5,827 nt of DNA from Oribacterium parvum. Lineage in GTDB: Bacteria > Bacillota > Clostridia > Lachnospirales > Lachnospiraceae. The position numbers were made by a program, and so were the translations under genes. The stretch is taken from the NCBI GenBank assembly GCA_938022235.1, contig CALIEL010000119.1, positions 1 through 5,827 on the forward strand, given 5' to 3'. The notes beneath the pieces are model-generated. The model was not told where the DNA came from. It saw only the letters and a program-made list of their open reading frames with translations, and did no database searches. Below, piece by piece: positions 5,245 through 5,827 of the stretch; position 1 is the stretch's first letter, and every line of letters starts with the position of its first letter.

Positions 5245-5263
5245 CGAGACTTAGGAGGATTAG

Positions 5264-5827
5264 ATGAAAGAGATGGGACAGAAGGAGTTTTCTGAAAAAC
5301 TCGAATTAGCCAAGGGACTTGAGGAAAGTATTCTTCGTTTTTCCGATGAGCGAAACCAAGAGAATTTAAATAAAATTTTTGCCAGTATCGAAGAGTTGAT
5401 TAACAACGGAGGAGGACTTCTTCTAGCGGCGGATCCTGCCGGAGAAAAGGACGGTCAGCAGCAGATTAATCTGAAGTTTTTAAAAACCGAGGAGGGAAAA
5501 AGCTATGCCGCAGCTTTCACCAATGTGGAAGAGCAGAAGGCGGGGAACGAAGGACAGCAATCCTCCGCAGTTTTACTTCCTGTGGCGGAGCTGTTACAGA
5601 TTGCGGCGAACCATCCCCATTCCGACGGTGTGGTAATCAATCCCTTCAGCAACAGCTTTATTCTTCTGAAAGAAGCCATCGTGGCTTTGCAAAATAAGAT
5701 GCGTACCCAGAACGTGGAAGAGCGTTTAAAGGGAAGTGCCGGAATTTTTCAGGCGGTTGCGGCTTACCATGAGGAGCAGAAGAAGCTTCCTGAAGGAGAG
5801 GCTATGCCGGATGACAAGAAGCGTGCC
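5264..5827 (+). CDS. SseB-domain protein, N-terminal part (3' truncated by the window)
   Basis: The ATG at 5264 follows a perfect AGGAGG (5253-5258) by 5 nt; the frame stays open for 188 codons to the window end, so the C-terminus is missing. The start is a charged helix (MKEMGQKEFSEKLELAKGLE). Residues about 31-148 resemble the SseB N-terminal domain: NQENLNKIFASIEELINNGG, a GLLLAAD strand, QINLKFLKTEEGKSYAAAFTNVEE (the 'F.s.e' strand), AVLLPVAELLQIAANHP, and the typical DGVVINPFSNSFILLKEAI (121-139). After this comes a charged, flexible-looking stretch (EERLKGSAGIFQAVAAYHEEQKK) that may lead into a second domain. SseB-domain proteins are widespread in Firmicutes and mostly uncharacterised; the name comes from an E. 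coli protein of unclear role. It looks cytoplasmic, with no signal peptide. It has its own promoter and is probably separate from the anti-sigma unit. Confidence 0.75.
   Translation, partial: MKEMGQKEFSEKLELAKGLEESILRFSDERNQENLNKIFASIEELINNGGGLLLAADPAGEKDGQQQINLKFLKTEEGKSYAAAFTNVEEQKAGNEGQQSSAVLLPVAELLQIAANHPHSDGVVINPFSNSFILLKEAIVALQNKMRTQNVEERLKGSAGIFQAVAAYHEEQKKLPEGEAMPDDKKRA

Overview
The window looks like chromosomal DNA of a low-to-moderate-GC Firmicute, most likely a Clostridia/Lachnospiraceae-type anaerobe. This is inferred from codon use, strong AGGAGG-type ribosome binding sites, the SseB-like and RsgI-like protein types, and a CobW-type GTPase with a His/Cys-rich insert. The genus cannot be fixed from sequence alone. 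All seven recognisable genes lie on the + strand. I see no rRNA, tRNA, CRISPR array, transposase or phage gene.

Region 1 (1-1660) holds a metal-related GTPase pair. The 3' part of a CobW/COG0523-family GTPase gene carries an extreme His/Cys/acidic insert (about 43% His over 86 residues) followed by a CobW C-terminal domain. After an 87-nt gap containing a strong hairpin comes a second, divergent P-loop protein. It lacks the usual CxCC metal motif and ends in a domain that resembles the C-terminal part of the DUF1980/TIGR03943 family, the partner of permeases such as Bacillus YcgR. Together they suggest transition-metal (probably zinc) handling.

Region 2 (1661-2386) has its own candidate promoter, a small multi-pass membrane protein of unknown function (162 aa), and a clear Rho-independent terminator.

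Region 3 (2387-5141) starts with a candidate promoter and two short palindromes. It continues with an MscS-type mechanosensitive channel, an ECF-like sigma-70 factor, and an overlapping membrane anti-sigma gene. The anti-sigma has an RsgI-like extracytoplasmic domain with an Asn-Pro (DVNPGIEL) motif and a C-terminal PepSY domain. The three genes are close together with no visible terminator between them, so they may form one envelope-stress unit: channel, sigma factor, and membrane sensor/anti-sigma. A hairpin closes the unit.

Region 4 (5142-5827) contains two further hairpins, an extended -10 promoter and the 5' part of an SseB-domain protein gene that runs off the window.

The points most worth following are the GTPase-DUF1980 fusion, the ECF sigma factor paired with an RsgI-like putatively self-cleaving anti-sigma next to an MscS channel, and the His/Cys repeat array.
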